DNA of 64,000 bases from Marinimicrobium hydrolyticum (GTDB taxonomy: Bacteria > Pseudomonadota > Gammaproteobacteria > Pseudomonadales > Cellvibrionaceae): contig NZ_JAVDDU010000003.1 of assembly GCF_030848505.1 (NCBI RefSeq), positions 496,001-560,000 of the forward strand, written 5' to 3'. Under the pieces are notes generated by a model. That model saw only the letters and a program-made list of their open reading frames with translations, was not told where the DNA came from and made no database searches. Position 1 is the first letter of the stretch, and each line of letters begins with the position of its first letter. Of this stretch, positions 31,435 to 40,484 are shown in pieces. The position numbers and the translations under genes are program-made.

Positions 31435-33126
31435 ATGTTTGACCTTTGGAAACGCCTAAGCTGGCTTCCCCTTTTGTGCGCATTCGCCGCCACTGGTTGT
31501 GGCAGCAATGGCGCCGATGAGCGCGGGGATCCGCCGCCCGGTGAAGAAATAGAAGCACCCAACGCGGAAGATGAAACTGAGGGAAAACGCAGCCTTTTGT
31601 ACCCCAGCCACTGGACCCCCGGCTATCAGATTGACCATGCGGACTACGACCAGCCGTTGTTTTTGCAGGACTATTCCTACGCCGGGTACCGCAACGGTGA
31701 AGCGGATTTTCCTGAAGGCGGCCCCATAGAAACCATCAGCACCGCCACCGACGGTTCGGTGGATGCTTCCCAGGACATTCAGGACGCATTGAATCGAGCG
31801 GTGGAGCAGGGTGGCGGCGTGGTGTACCTGCCCGCCGGTTTGTATCGCATTGACAATCCACTCACTATTGACGGCTCCAACGTCATTCTGCGCGGCGCCG
31901 GTTCCGATCAAACTCGACTCTGGTTTTATGAAGGCGGCGGCACCAGTTCCAGCCGTCGAGAAAATTTGTTGGTCACCAACACGCAAGGTCTCTACGAACA
32001 ACATAACCCCGATTGGGTGATGGTGGAAGGTGCGGAGATTTTTGATACCTCCGTACGCTTATCCGATACCAACGGCCTTAGTGTCGGAGACGATATCTCC
32101 ATCGCTTGGGACATTACCGACGAGTTCCGCGCTGAGCACAACAGCAGCGATTACTGGTACCACGTGGATACCGGCACACGACGTACTTTTTTCCGCCGCA
32201 CCATTACGCAAGTGAACGGAGACCGGGTGCACTTTCGTGTGCCACTGCGTTACCCCGCCAAACAACGCGATAACCCCGTGGTGCTGAAGGCACGTGGGTA
32301 CGTTTCAGAGAACGGTATAGAGGGTTTGTCGTTTACCAATGCCGTGGGTATCGAAAACGCCTGGGAGGGCTTTGATCAACCCAGCGGAATCTTGCTGCGC
32401 TTCTGTCGGGACTGTTGGATTCGCGATGTGAAAAGTTTTGCTCAGGATGGGGCCAGTCATCACCTACGCTCCCACGGTATCACCGTGGAACGCAGCTTCC
32501 GCGTAACCATTGCCGACACTCTTCTGGAACGCCCTGAAAATTTGGGTGGCGGCGGTAATGGCTACTTGTTCCATCTCACACGCAGTAACGAAGTGCTGGT
32601 GCGCGACAGCATCGGCCGCCATGGCCGCCACAACTTCACCATAAACTGGGACTTTGGTTCGTCAGGTAATGTCTTTCAGCGTATTGAGAGTACGGGCGGA
32701 CGAGTGTGCAGCAGCATTGAAAACCAGAAGTCCGACAATTGCAGCGTGGGCCCCACGGACTTTCATCATGCCTTGGCCATCGCGAATTTGTTCGACAACG
32801 CCATCATCAACGACTCTCTGGAAGTGGGCAACCGCCAGGATTGGTCCCAAGGTGCGGGACACACCGGCACGCTCAATGTGTTTTGGAACATAACCGGTGA
32901 AGGCAACGTAAATTCTTACAACCAGGGCATGGGTTACGTGGTGGGTACCGGCTCGGCCATCAACCTGACTACGGACCTCGGGTTGGACACTTGGCCGCAC
33001 CGTTACATCTCCCTCGGCATCACCCATGAGGACTACACTGAGCTGGTGGGCGAAGCCGATGACCTGGTACCTCAATCACTTTACGATTCGCAGTTGCAGC
33101 GGCGCTTACAAAGCACCGACCGTTAA
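31435..33126 (+). CDS. Lipoprotein with right-handed beta-helix, pectate-lyase/GH28-related
   Basis: 563 aa. The lipobox FAATGC after a short hydrophobic segment is followed by an acidic linker. The beta-helix begins with the pectate-lyase-3-type signature DASQDIQDALNRAVEQGGG-VVYLPAGLYRI and IDGSNVILRGAG, and continues to about residue 500 with Asn/His-rich coils (HNFTINWDFGSSGNVF). Lyase or hydrolase activity on an acidic polysaccharide is possible; catalytic residues cannot be assigned. GAGG lies 5 bases before the ATG. The 3' end overlaps the convergent mocR-type gene by 4 bases. Confidence 0.75.
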   Translation: MFDLWKRLSWLPLLCAFAATGCGSNGADERGDPPPGEEIEAPNAEDETEGKRSLLYPSHWTPGYQIDHADYDQPLFLQDYSYAGYRNGEADFPEGGPIETISTATDGSVDASQDIQDALNRAVEQGGGVVYLPAGLYRIDNPLTIDGSNVILRGAGSDQTRLWFYEGGGTSSSRRENLLVTNTQGLYEQHNPDWVMVEGAEIFDTSVRLSDTNGLSVGDDISIAWDITDEFRAEHNSSDYWYHVDTGTRRTFFRRTITQVNGDRVHFRVPLRYPAKQRDNPVVLKARGYVSENGIEGLSFTNAVGIENAWEGFDQPSGILLRFCRDCWIRDVKSFAQDGASHHLRSHGITVERSFRVTIADTLLERPENLGGGGNGYLFHLTRSNEVLVRDSIGRHGRHNFTINWDFGSSGNVFQRIESTGGRVCSSIENQKSDNCSVGPTDFHHALAIANLFDNAIINDSLEVGNRQDWSQGAGHTGTLNVFWNITGEGNVNSYNQGMGYVVGTGSAINLTTDLGLDTWPHRYISLGITHEDYTELVGEADDLVPQSLYDSQLQRRLQSTDR

Positions 33127-34529
33127 CCGGCTTCGGCAACCAGGTCGCCCAGTTTGTGCAACGCCACTTCCAGTTCCGGCGTCCAAGGTTTTGCGCAACT
33201 GAGGCGCAGCTTGTCATCGTGCAGGGACGCGAGAGAAAACAGGTTACCGGGCGCGAACACTATGTTTTCCTGCAATGCCTTGTGGTAAAGCTCTAACGCT
33301 TGCTGGCCACACGGCAGTTGCAACCATAGGAAAAAGCCGCCAGTGGGCTGAAGCACTCGCACCTCCTGTGGAAAACGTTCGCTAACCGTCTGGTGCGCAC
33401 GCGCGGTGGACGCCTCCATGGCCCGACGCAAGCGCGACAAGTGTGCGGAAAACCCACCGCTGTAAAGGTAATCCGCCAGAGCGTACTGAGCACCCAGATT
33501 GGAGCCCAGGTTAAGCGCCATCTTGTGCTTTACCAGTTGGTCGTCCACCGCCTGCCGGGCCACCCAACCCAGTCGAAAACCCGGCGCTAAACTTTTGGAG
33601 AAGGAGCTGCAATAGTAAATGTAGCCTCCGTGGTCCTGGGCAAACACCGGGCTGGGCTCTACTCCCCCGTAGGCCAACTCCCCAAATGTATCGTCCTCGA
33701 TAAAGTGCGTTCGGTACCGGGCGGCCAACGCCGCCAATCGAATCTTTTCTGCCGCGCTCATGGAAAAACCCAACGGATTGAACGCGACGGCAGAGAAGAT
33801 TAAACACTGGAAGGCCTTGTACTCGAGAAGCTGCTCCAAGTAGTCCAGATCAGGCCCTTGGCTGTCACAGGGCACTTCCAACACACGACGCCCAGAACGC
33901 TGCACCAACGCCAATAGGCCGTTGTAACAGGGCGTGAGAACCGCCACCACATCACCAGGGCGTGTGAGCGTCTGAATACACAGGTTTACCGCCTCCAGGC
34001 AGCCATTGGTGATCAGCAGTTGTTCGGCCCGAGGCGCGCGATCCTGGCGTTTGCTCATCAGCTCACCGATGGCTTCTCGCAATTGCCACAGACCTTCCGG
34101 GTCGCCGTAACTGGTGATCGCATTCGCGTGCCGTTTGCTGACTCGTCGCACAGCGCGCTGCAGCTCCGTAATCGGCAGCAAGCTCGGGTCGAGAATCCCC
34201 GCCCCCAAATCGATCAGGCCGGGTCGGCTGGCGTTGCGGCGCAGGTTGATGAGCAAGTCGGACTTATCCTGGGCCACCAAAACGGCCTTTTGACGCTGCA
34301 ACTGGGGCGCCGCTCGGTCGCTTTTGGCGCGCACATAAAAGCCGGACTTCTGCTGGCTACTGACCAGGCCACGCGCTTCCAATTGGGTAAAAATCTTAGT
34401 GGCCGTATTCAAGCTGACAGCATGACGGCGCGCATACTGACGCAGGGAGGGCAACCGATCGCCCGGGCGCAGGTCGCCGGCCATGATCTGGGCGGACAAC
34501 TGTTCCGCCAGCTGTTGGTATTTGAACAT
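33123..34529 (-). CDS. MocR/PdxR-type regulator (GntR wHTH fused to class I aminotransferase domain)
   Basis: 468 aa. GntR winged HTH (about 1-70: QLAEQLSAQIMAGDLRPGDRLPSLRQYARRHAVS), then a PLP-fold domain (about 110-460) with ITNGCLEAVNLCIQ and FIEDDTFGELAY. The PLP lysine is in YYCSSFSKSLAPGFRLGW. MocR proteins use PLP or an aldimine as effector, not as enzymes. Divergent from a phzF-like gene, with a 12-bp direct repeat in the shared promoter, so it very likely controls that gene. Confidence 0.93.
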   Translation of the reverse strand: MFKYQQLAEQLSAQIMAGDLRPGDRLPSLRQYARRHAVSLNTATKIFTQLEARGLVSSQQKSGFYVRAKSDRAAPQLQRQKAVLVAQDKSDLLINLRRNASRPGLIDLGAGILDPSLLPITELQRAVRRVSKRHANAITSYGDPEGLWQLREAIGELMSKRQDRAPRAEQLLITNGCLEAVNLCIQTLTRPGDVVAVLTPCYNGLLALVQRSGRRVLEVPCDSQGPDLDYLEQLLEYKAFQCLIFSAVAFNPLGFSMSAAEKIRLAALAARYRTHFIEDDTFGELAYGGVEPSPVFAQDHGGYIYYCSSFSKSLAPGFRLGWVARQAVDDQLVKHKMALNLGSNLGAQYALADYLYSGGFSAHLSRLRRAMEASTARAHQTVSERFPQEVRVLQPTGGFFLWLQLPCGQQALELYHKALQENIVFAPGNLFSLASLHDDKLRLSCAKPWTPELEVALHKLGDLVAEAG

Positions 34530-34558
34530 GCATCCTCACGAAGGGCTTGGCCAGCCGC

Positions 34559-34604
34559 ATCTGTACCCTAATTTCACATTATTTTTGTATCTGTACCCTA
34601 TAGT
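34559..34604. promoter_or_regulatory. Direct-repeat operator between mocR-type gene and phzF-like gene
   Basis: Two perfect copies of ATCTGTACCCTA at 34559-34570 and 34589-34600, exactly 30 bp apart (about three helical turns), in tandem. A TATAGT -10 for the rightward gene (34599-34604) overlaps the second copy; no good -35 precedes it. Direct repeats are typical MocR/PdxR binding sites. Confidence 0.8.
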
Positions 34605-34652
34605 GCGTCGGATTTATGCTGGTGACAAGTCAAACCAACAAGAGAGATCGCT

Positions 34653-35444
34653 ATGAAATTACCCATACACGTCGTCAATGCCTTTGTCTGCGGACCCTTT
34701 ACGGGCAACCCGGCCGCCGTAATCGTCACAGACTCCGCCCTGCCGGATGACCTGATGCAACAGATCGCGGCTCAGAACAACCTTTCCGAAACCGCGTTTG
34801 TGGTCACTGGGGAACAACCCTTTCACCTGCGCTGGTTCACCCCCGTCAAAGAAATTCCCCTGTGCGGACACGCCACCTTAGCGACCGCGCATGTGCTTTA
34901 CGCGCAAGGCGTGGTCGAGGCTGGGCCAATCCGCTTCAATAGCCTTAGTGGCGAGCTTTCCGTGGAGCGCAAGGGCGAAGCTCTGCAGCTGAATTTTCCC
35001 GTCCTTCCCGTGAGATCAATAGACATCTCGTTTACCCAAGTGGCTGAGGCGTTGAATTGTTCCGTGGATTCAATTGAGCTGTGCTTGCAAGCTCGGGTGT
35101 TGGTAGTGGTATTGAATGATGAGCAAACCGTGGCTAACCTGAAACCCAACAAAGAACGTATTGCACAACTACACCCATTTGCCGTCATGGTCACCGCGCC
35201 TGGCGAGTCCGTGGATTTTGTTGCGCGGTTTTTTGCCCCCAACGCCGGCATTGATGAAGACCCGGTCACCGGCTCTGTCTACTGCACACTGGCGCCTTAC
35301 TGGGAAAAACGATTGGGAAAATCACACCTGTCAGCTCGCCAATTGTCGCGCCGAACGGGTCAGATTCACTGTGAAGTAATGGGCGACCGCGTGTTGATCA
35401 GTGGCAAAACCCAACGCTACCTAAATGGAGAAATCGTTGTTTAA
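34653..35444 (+). CDS. PhzF family epimerase/isomerase-like protein
   Basis: 263 aa, diaminopimelate-epimerase fold. Signatures: HVVNAFVCGPFTGNPAAVIV at the start, the proposed catalytic Glu in NNLSETAFV, CGHATLATAHVL, and the second-half loop GIDEDPVTGSVYCTLAPYW. Family members isomerise small acids (PhzF acts in phenazine synthesis); there are no phenazine genes here, so the substrate is unknown. Divergent from its probable regulator at 33123-34529. Confidence 0.92.
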   Translation: MKLPIHVVNAFVCGPFTGNPAAVIVTDSALPDDLMQQIAAQNNLSETAFVVTGEQPFHLRWFTPVKEIPLCGHATLATAHVLYAQGVVEAGPIRFNSLSGELSVERKGEALQLNFPVLPVRSIDISFTQVAEALNCSVDSIELCLQARVLVVVLNDEQTVANLKPNKERIAQLHPFAVMVTAPGESVDFVARFFAPNAGIDEDPVTGSVYCTLAPYWEKRLGKSHLSARQLSRRTGQIHCEVMGDRVLISGKTQRYLNGEIVV

Positions 35445-35508
35445 TGCGCCCCTATCCGTTTCTCTACCACTTTGTGGGTACTCACCATGGGGCGGTGACC
35501 CGGTATAT

Positions 35509-35549
35509 TTGATACAGATCAAGACAAAGCGCGAAAATTTGACTAGTCT
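35509..35549 (+). promoter_or_regulatory. FNR/Anr-dependent promoter of the nap operon
   Basis: TTGATACAGATCAA (35509-35522) is a perfect FNR/Anr box (TTGAT-N4-ATCAA). A -10 TAGTCT lies at 35544-35549, which puts the box centre about 41 bases before the expected start, the class II activator position. The napE start codon is 56 bases beyond the -10. Confidence 0.88.
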
Positions 35550-35604
35550 GTACCTAAATAACTATCACGACCGCACGCTCACGGTTTGCCGTATCGGAGG
35601 TGGC

Positions 35605-35775
35605 ATGAGTTCATCTGAACCGCTCACACCCAAAGAAGAAAAGCGCCGCGAATGGCGCTTGTTCCTCTTTATCATTATTTTATTGTTTCCCATTTTGTCG
35701 GTCATGATCGTCGGCGGATTTGGGTTTAGCGTCTGGATGTATCAGTTGGTCGCGGGCCCACCGACCGTGGGCTAG
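35605..35775 (+). CDS. napE: Periplasmic nitrate reductase membrane subunit NapE
   Basis: 56-aa small membrane protein with a charged N-terminus (SEPLTPKEEKRREWRLFLF) and one helix (IIILLFPILSVMIVGGFGFSV, about residues 22-43; two blocks IIILLFPILS and MIVGGFGFSV). Typical NapE, role unclear. GGAGG lies 3-4 bases from the ATG at 35605; a longer frame upstream crosses the FNR box and is not used. First gene of napEDABC. Confidence 0.9.
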   Translation: MSSSEPLTPKEEKRREWRLFLFIIILLFPILSVMIVGGFGFSVWMYQLVAGPPTVG

Positions 35776-35787
35776 GAGAGGTAAGGA

Positions 35788-36108
35788 ATGTCAAGCACCA
35801 TTAGTCGAGGCGCCTCGATTATCGCCACCGAGCCAGCAGAGCCCGAACTTCATATTGCAAGTTTGGTTGTACACACCCGGCCCGAGAAAATGGCTGAAGT
35901 AAAACAGTGGCTGTTACAACAACCAAACGTGGAAATTCACGCCGAAGATGAGCGCGGAAAATTGGTCGTGGTGACAGAACACGAACGGGCCCAACCCATA
36001 TTGGATCTGATCGATCAAGCACACGACCTTCCCGGCGTAGCCAATGCCGCACTGGTTTACCACGAAATCCTCACAGAGCTCGAATCACAAGAGGAGCTAG
36101 AAGAATGA
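35788..36108 (+). CDS. napD: NapD, chaperone for the NapA Tat signal
   Basis: 106 aa, ferredoxin-like fold of the NapD family: [55 protein letters not shown]. Binds the NapA twin-arginine peptide in the cytoplasm during cofactor insertion. GAGAGGTAAGGA precedes the ATG; the stop overlaps the napA start by 4 bases. Confidence 0.95.
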   Translation: MSSTISRGASIIATEPAEPELHIASLVVHTRPEKMAEVKQWLLQQPNVEIHAEDERGKLVVVTEHERAQPILDLIDQAHDLPGVANAALVYHEILTELESQEELEE

Positions 36109-38609
36109 AGCTTACCCGCCGCCAATTTGCCAAAGCCAACGCCGCCGCTGTGGCAGCCTCCGCCGTCGGCATACAGATGCCTGCCGTGGCCAGCAACTTG
36201 GTGACCAACCACGATCTGACCCGTTTAAAATGGAGCAAGGCGCCGTGTCGTTTTTGCGGTGTTGGCTGCGGTGTTATGGTGGCCACCCACAGCGATCGTG
36301 TGGTCGCTACGCACGGTGATGTTCGGGCTGACGTTAACCGTGGGATTAACTGTGTCAAAGGTTATTTCCTTTCAAAAATTCTGTACGGTCCCGACCGGCT
36401 GCATCAACCCCTCCTGCGTATGCGCAATGGCAAATACGATAAGCAGGGTGAATTCCAGGAAGTAAGCTGGGATGTGGCTCTGGATCTACTCGCGGACAAA
36501 TTCAAAGAAGCCATTCGTGAACATGGCCCCGAAAGTGTTGCCATGTTCGGCTCCGGACAATGGACCATTTGGGAAGCCTACGCTGCGGCAAAAATTTTCA
36601 AGGGCGGCTTGCGCAGCAACAATATCGATCCCAATGCGCGACACTGTATGGCTTCGGCAGTGGCAGGTTTTATGCGCACCTTTGGTATCGACGAGCCCAT
36701 GGGTTGCTATGACGATATTGAGCACGCCGATGCGTTTGTTCTCTGGGGCGCCAACATGGCGGAGATGCACCCGGTACTGTGGAGCCGGTTAACGGATCGC
36801 CGCCTTTCGCACGACCATGTGGAAGTGGCCGTGATGTCCCCTTACGAGAATCGGAGCTTCGAGCTGGCGGACATCCCCATCATCTTTAAGCCCCACACCG
36901 ATCTTATTATTCTCAACTACATTGCCAACCACATTATTCAGTCAGACAGCGTCAACACGGAGTTTGTCAACAAATACACCCGCTTTGTAAAAGGCCAAAC
37001 CGATATCGGTTACGGGTTGCGCCCGGAAGATCCGCGTCAACAGGCCGCCACTGGGGCGCAGAACCCCGGTGCCTCCACGGATATTACCTTTGAGGAATTC
37101 GCCGAGTTCGTCCGCCCCTATACATTAGAGCGAGCGGCGAGAGAGACCGGCGTTTCCGAGCAACGCCTCAGACGCCTAGCGGAAATCTACGCTGACCCGA
37201 AAAAGAAAGTCATGTCTTGTTGGACCATGGGCTTTAACCAGCACACCCGCGGTGTCTGGGCCAACAACATGATTTATAACTTGCACCTTCTAACCGGCAA
37301 AATTTCCGAGCCGGGTAACAGTCCGTTTTCACTCACCGGCCAACCCTCCGCTTGTGGTTCGGCCCGTGAAGTGGGCACCTTTGCGCACCGACTGCCCGCC
37401 GATATGGTGGTCACCAATGATGAGCACCGTGCATTTTCCGAGGACGTCTGGAAGCTTCCTGAAGGCACCATTCCCAGTAAAGTGGGCCTGGATGCAGTAG
37501 CCCAAAGTCGGAAACTGAAAGACGGTGAGCTGCTTGTCTATTGGACGCAGGTGAACAACAACGTTCAGGCCGGCCCCAACCTGATGCAGGAAATCCTTCC
37601 CGGCTGGCGTAACCCCAAAGCGTTCGTGGTGGTGTCCGACGTTTACCCGACCGTATCCGCTCAGGCGGCCGACATGATTTTGCCCGCCGCCATGTGGGTG
37701 GAGAAAGAAGGCGCCTTTGGCAATGCCGAACGTCGCACACAGTTTTGGCAGCAGTTGGTTTCACCCCCCGGCAACGCCCGTTCCGACTTGTGGCAGTTGG
37801 TGGAGTTTTCCAAACGCATCAACACTGATGACGTCTGGCCGCAAGAGCTTCTGGACAAGGCGCCGGATTACAAAGGCAAAAGTTTGTACGAGATCCTGTT
37901 CGCCAACGGCCAGGTGGACGCCTTCCCCAACGAAGAGCGCAATCCAGACTACGCCAATATGGAAGCCGATCACTTCGGTTACTACATCCAAAAAGGCCTG
38001 TTCGAAGAATACGCACGCTTTGGTCGGGGCAAAGCCCACGACTTGGCGCCGTTCGAAACCTACCATGAAGTACGAGGCCTGCGCTGGCCAGTAGTGAATG
38101 GCCAGGAAACACTTTGGCGCTACCGCGAGGGTTACGACCCCTACGTAGAAAAAGGCGCGGGATGGCAGTTTTACGGCAAACCCGACAATCGGGCACTGAT
38201 TTACGCTCTGCCTTATGAGCCGCCAGCGGAAGTACCGGACGAAGAATATCCGTTCTGGCTCAGTACCGGCCGCGTATTGGAACACTGGCACACGGGTACC
38301 ATGACCCAACGGGTGGAAGAACTGAATCTTGCGGTGCCTCACGCGTTGGCTTACATGAACTTTGAGGATGCTCGCGCCCTCGGCTTCCGCCGCGGTAGTG
38401 AGATTCGAGTCGTGAGCCGCCGGGGCGATTTGCGTGTACGCGTGGAAACCCGTGGCCGCATCAAGCCGCCCAGAGGTCTGGTTTACATACCCTTTTTCGA
38501 CGCTAACCGCCTGGTGAACAAGCTGACCCTGGACGCTACCGATCCCATTTCCCGGCAGACCGACTACAAAAAATGTGCAGTCCGTCTGGAATTGATCAGC
38601 CTGGCCTAA
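36105..38609 (+). CDS. napA: Periplasmic nitrate reductase catalytic subunit
   Basis: 834 aa, usual NapA length. Twin-arginine signal TRRQFAKA (residues 4-11), [4Fe-4S] ligands Cys48, Cys51, Cys55 and Cys83, and the molybdenum-ligand Cys181 in [13 protein letters not shown]. Binds Mo-bis-MGD and reduces nitrate to nitrite in the periplasm, receiving electrons from NapB and NapC. Intact, with no frameshift. It is overlapped by napD upstream and followed by napB after 11 bases. Confidence 0.97.
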   Translation: MKLTRRQFAKANAAAVAASAVGIQMPAVASNLVTNHDLTRLKWSKAPCRFCGVGCGVMVATHSDRVVATHGDVRADVNRGINCVKGYFLSKILYGPDRLHQPLLRMRNGKYDKQGEFQEVSWDVALDLLADKFKEAIREHGPESVAMFGSGQWTIWEAYAAAKIFKGGLRSNNIDPNARHCMASAVAGFMRTFGIDEPMGCYDDIEHADAFVLWGANMAEMHPVLWSRLTDRRLSHDHVEVAVMSPYENRSFELADIPIIFKPHTDLIILNYIANHIIQSDSVNTEFVNKYTRFVKGQTDIGYGLRPEDPRQQAATGAQNPGASTDITFEEFAEFVRPYTLERAARETGVSEQRLRRLAEIYADPKKKVMSCWTMGFNQHTRGVWANNMIYNLHLLTGKISEPGNSPFSLTGQPSACGSAREVGTFAHRLPADMVVTNDEHRAFSEDVWKLPEGTIPSKVGLDAVAQSRKLKDGELLVYWTQVNNNVQAGPNLMQEILPGWRNPKAFVVVSDVYPTVSAQAADMILPAAMWVEKEGAFGNAERRTQFWQQLVSPPGNARSDLWQLVEFSKRINTDDVWPQELLDKAPDYKGKSLYEILFANGQVDAFPNEERNPDYANMEADHFGYYIQKGLFEEYARFGRGKAHDLAPFETYHEVRGLRWPVVNGQETLWRYREGYDPYVEKGAGWQFYGKPDNRALIYALPYEPPAEVPDEEYPFWLSTGRVLEHWHTGTMTQRVEELNLAVPHALAYMNFEDARALGFRRGSEIRVVSRRGDLRVRVETRGRIKPPRGLVYIPFFDANRLVNKLTLDATDPISRQTDYKKCAVRLELISLA

Positions 38610-38620
38610 GGAGAACGAAC

Positions 38621-39121
38621 GTGAGAATTCTGCCCTTTTTACTGCTCCTTCTGCCTTTAACATTGCTCGCAGAGACGCCCCAGACCCCCATGGTGGAGGA
38701 CGAGAGCCAACGACCGTTGGACGCCCCCGCACCGGATGGCATCCGCCGCGGTGGCACGTTGAGCCAGGAATACCAAGCTCCGAACATTACCGACCCACGC
38801 ACGGAGTTAACTCGGCGAGCGCGCAACTTTCCTCAGCAGCCTCCGGTCATTCCGCACGCTATTCGAGGGCTGCAGGTGGACAAGAACGTAAACCAGTGCC
38901 TGGACTGCCATAGCCGTAGCGCTACTCACATTTCCGGTGCCCCTATGGTCAGCATCACGCACTTTACCGATCGGGATGGTCAGGACCTGGCCGCCGTGTC
39001 ACCGCGCCGTTACTTTTGCGTCAAGTGCCACGTCCCCCAGGACAACACACGGCCGGTAAAAATCAGCACTTTCCGCAGCATCGATCAAGTACTTGAGCGA
39101 GCTATACAACTCGGCGAATAG
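38621..39121 (+). CDS. napB: Diheme cytochrome c subunit of periplasmic nitrate reductase
   Basis: 166 aa with a Sec signal peptide (about 1-17, ending LLA) and two heme motifs CLDCH (Cys93-His97) and CVKCH (Cys133-His137). Passes electrons to NapA. It starts at GTG 38621 with AAGGAG 7 bases upstream. Between napA and napC, as expected. Confidence 0.95.
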   Translation: MRILPFLLLLLPLTLLAETPQTPMVEDESQRPLDAPAPDGIRRGGTLSQEYQAPNITDPRTELTRRARNFPQQPPVIPHAIRGLQVDKNVNQCLDCHSRSATHISGAPMVSITHFTDRDGQDLAAVSPRRYFCVKCHVPQDNTRPVKISTFRSIDQVLERAIQLGE

Positions 39122-39136
39122 AGGAAACGGCCCGCT

Positions 39137-39802
39137 ATGCGTATGTGGACTACCATCAAAAGTTATTGGCGCACCTTCAACCGGCCCGCCACGCACCTAA
39201 GCCTAGGCTTGTTGTCCATGGGCGGCTTTATCGCTGGCATTATCTTTTGGGGCGGCTTTAACACCGCCCTGGAATACACCAATACAGAACAGTTCTGTAT
39301 CAGTTGTCACGAAATGGAAGCCAATCCATTCCGAGAGCTGGTCCCCACTATTCACTACAGCAACCGCTCAGGGGTGCGCGCAACCTGCTCAGACTGCCAC
39401 GTGCCCCACGACTGGACCTTCAAAATCGCTCGAAAAATGGAAGCCTCCAAAGAAGTCTGGGGCTGGATTTTTGGCACCATTAACACACCTGAAAAATTTG
39501 AAGCAAAACGCCGTGAGTTGGCGCAGCGGGAATGGTCACGTTTGGAAGCCAACGATTCACTGGAGTGTCGCAACTGCCACGATTTTGATTACATGGACTT
39601 TACTCAACAGGCACCGCGCGCCGCGGCCATGCACTCAACGCTACTGGCCTCCGGCGAAAAAACCTGTATCGACTGCCATAAAGGCATTGCCCACAACCTG
39701 CCCGATATGTCCGGCGTGCCATCCGGCTTTCACGGTGACCTGCTCGAGCGGGACCCTCAATCCCGGGTCATGGATGGCTTTTTGAATCAAAGCAGCTACT
39801 AA
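39137..39802 (+). CDS. napC: Tetraheme quinol dehydrogenase NapC
   Basis: 221 aa of the NapC/NirT family. One N-terminal membrane helix (about 18-40) and four CxxCH motifs: CISCH, CSDCH, CRNCH, CIDCH. Oxidises quinol in the inner membrane and supplies NapAB. Last gene of the operon; a 17-bp hairpin follows at 39817-39864. No napF, napG or napH is present. Confidence 0.95.
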   Translation: MRMWTTIKSYWRTFNRPATHLSLGLLSMGGFIAGIIFWGGFNTALEYTNTEQFCISCHEMEANPFRELVPTIHYSNRSGVRATCSDCHVPHDWTFKIARKMEASKEVWGWIFGTINTPEKFEAKRRELAQREWSRLEANDSLECRNCHDFDYMDFTQQAPRAAAMHSTLLASGEKTCIDCHKGIAHNLPDMSGVPSGFHGDLLERDPQSRVMDGFLNQSSY

Positions 39803-39816
39803 AGCTCACTTCTCCC

Positions 39817-39864
39817 CCGGCTGAGTTTTGACGTAAACTGGGTTAATCGTCAAAAGTCAGCCGG
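39817..39864 (+). terminator. Long hairpin after napC
   Basis: 17-bp stem with one mismatch: CCGGCTGAGTTTTGACG (39817-39833) and CGTCAAAAGTCAGCCGG (39848-39864), with a 14-base loop. No T-run follows; it probably stabilises or ends the nap transcript. Confidence 0.6.
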
Positions 39865-39950
39865 TAAACTCTCATGCCTCACTCACTGCTACTGCCCCCA
39901 CTACGGTTCCCGGCCACTAGAACCAGCGTAGAAACCCGGGAGCCTCAGCT

Positions 39951-40139
39951 GTGAACGACAATGTCATTCCCTTTAAGCGACCCAGCCCCAAAGAAAAACA
40001 CAAGGGCAAAACCCTGTGCCGCAGCGGCTTTCACAAATGGCAGGTCGTCACCGAACGCAAGTTCGACACCAAGCGCGGCAAGCTGATTACCCTCTACCGC
40101 TGCACCCGTTGTGGCGAAGAAAAAGTGCAAGCACACTGA
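39951..40139 (+). CDS. Small zinc-ribbon-like conserved protein (62 aa)
   Basis: Basic 62-aa protein: DNVIPFKRPSPKEKHKGKTL, then CRSGFHKWQVVTERKFDTK and a closing CTRCGEEKVQAH. The three cysteines plus His suggest a metal-binding or zinc-ribbon-like fold. I recall similar uncharacterised proteins in gammaproteobacteria but cannot name a family. GTG start at 39951. It stands alone between the nap operon and the B12 riboswitch. Confidence 0.7.
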   Translation: MNDNVIPFKRPSPKEKHKGKTLCRSGFHKWQVVTERKFDTKRGKLITLYRCTRCGEEKVQAH

Positions 40140-40230
40140 CACCATTGACGCGCAAACAAGAGGTAATACCCCCTTTGCGCCGCGCTTTTCCGTTGACTTT
40201 ACCCCCTACGTCCCCTAAATTGCGCCCCAG

Positions 40231-40352
40231 ATGCAAGGTGCCTACTGCCCCGTAAGGGGCTGAGTAGGGTAAACGGGAAGCTGGTAATCCAGCGCTGCCC
40301 CCGCAACGGTGATCGGAGCCCTCGGCTCCGTAAGCCCGATACCGGCCTGTGT
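40231..40352 (+). promoter_or_regulatory. Cobalamin (B12) riboswitch
   Basis: Contains the expected elements in order: AAGGTGCC near the start, GGGAAGCTGGTAATCCAGC, the conserved GCTGCCCCCGCAACGGTGA and TAAGCCCGATACCGGCCTG. Adenosylcobalamin binding should reduce expression of btuB and the genes behind it. It lies about 130 bases before the btuB start; the 40140-40230 interval shows no other feature. Confidence 0.95.
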
Positions 40353-40484
40353 CGATTCGTTGATGGAGCGGAGGGCTACCATCCAGCAATTCTTCACGTG
40401 CCCAGTGCGTTCAACGCCAAGCCGCGTCGCTTTGCTTTTCCTCCCTCGATCCCGGTTTACTTTAAAAAACCTTAGGGGTTGATC

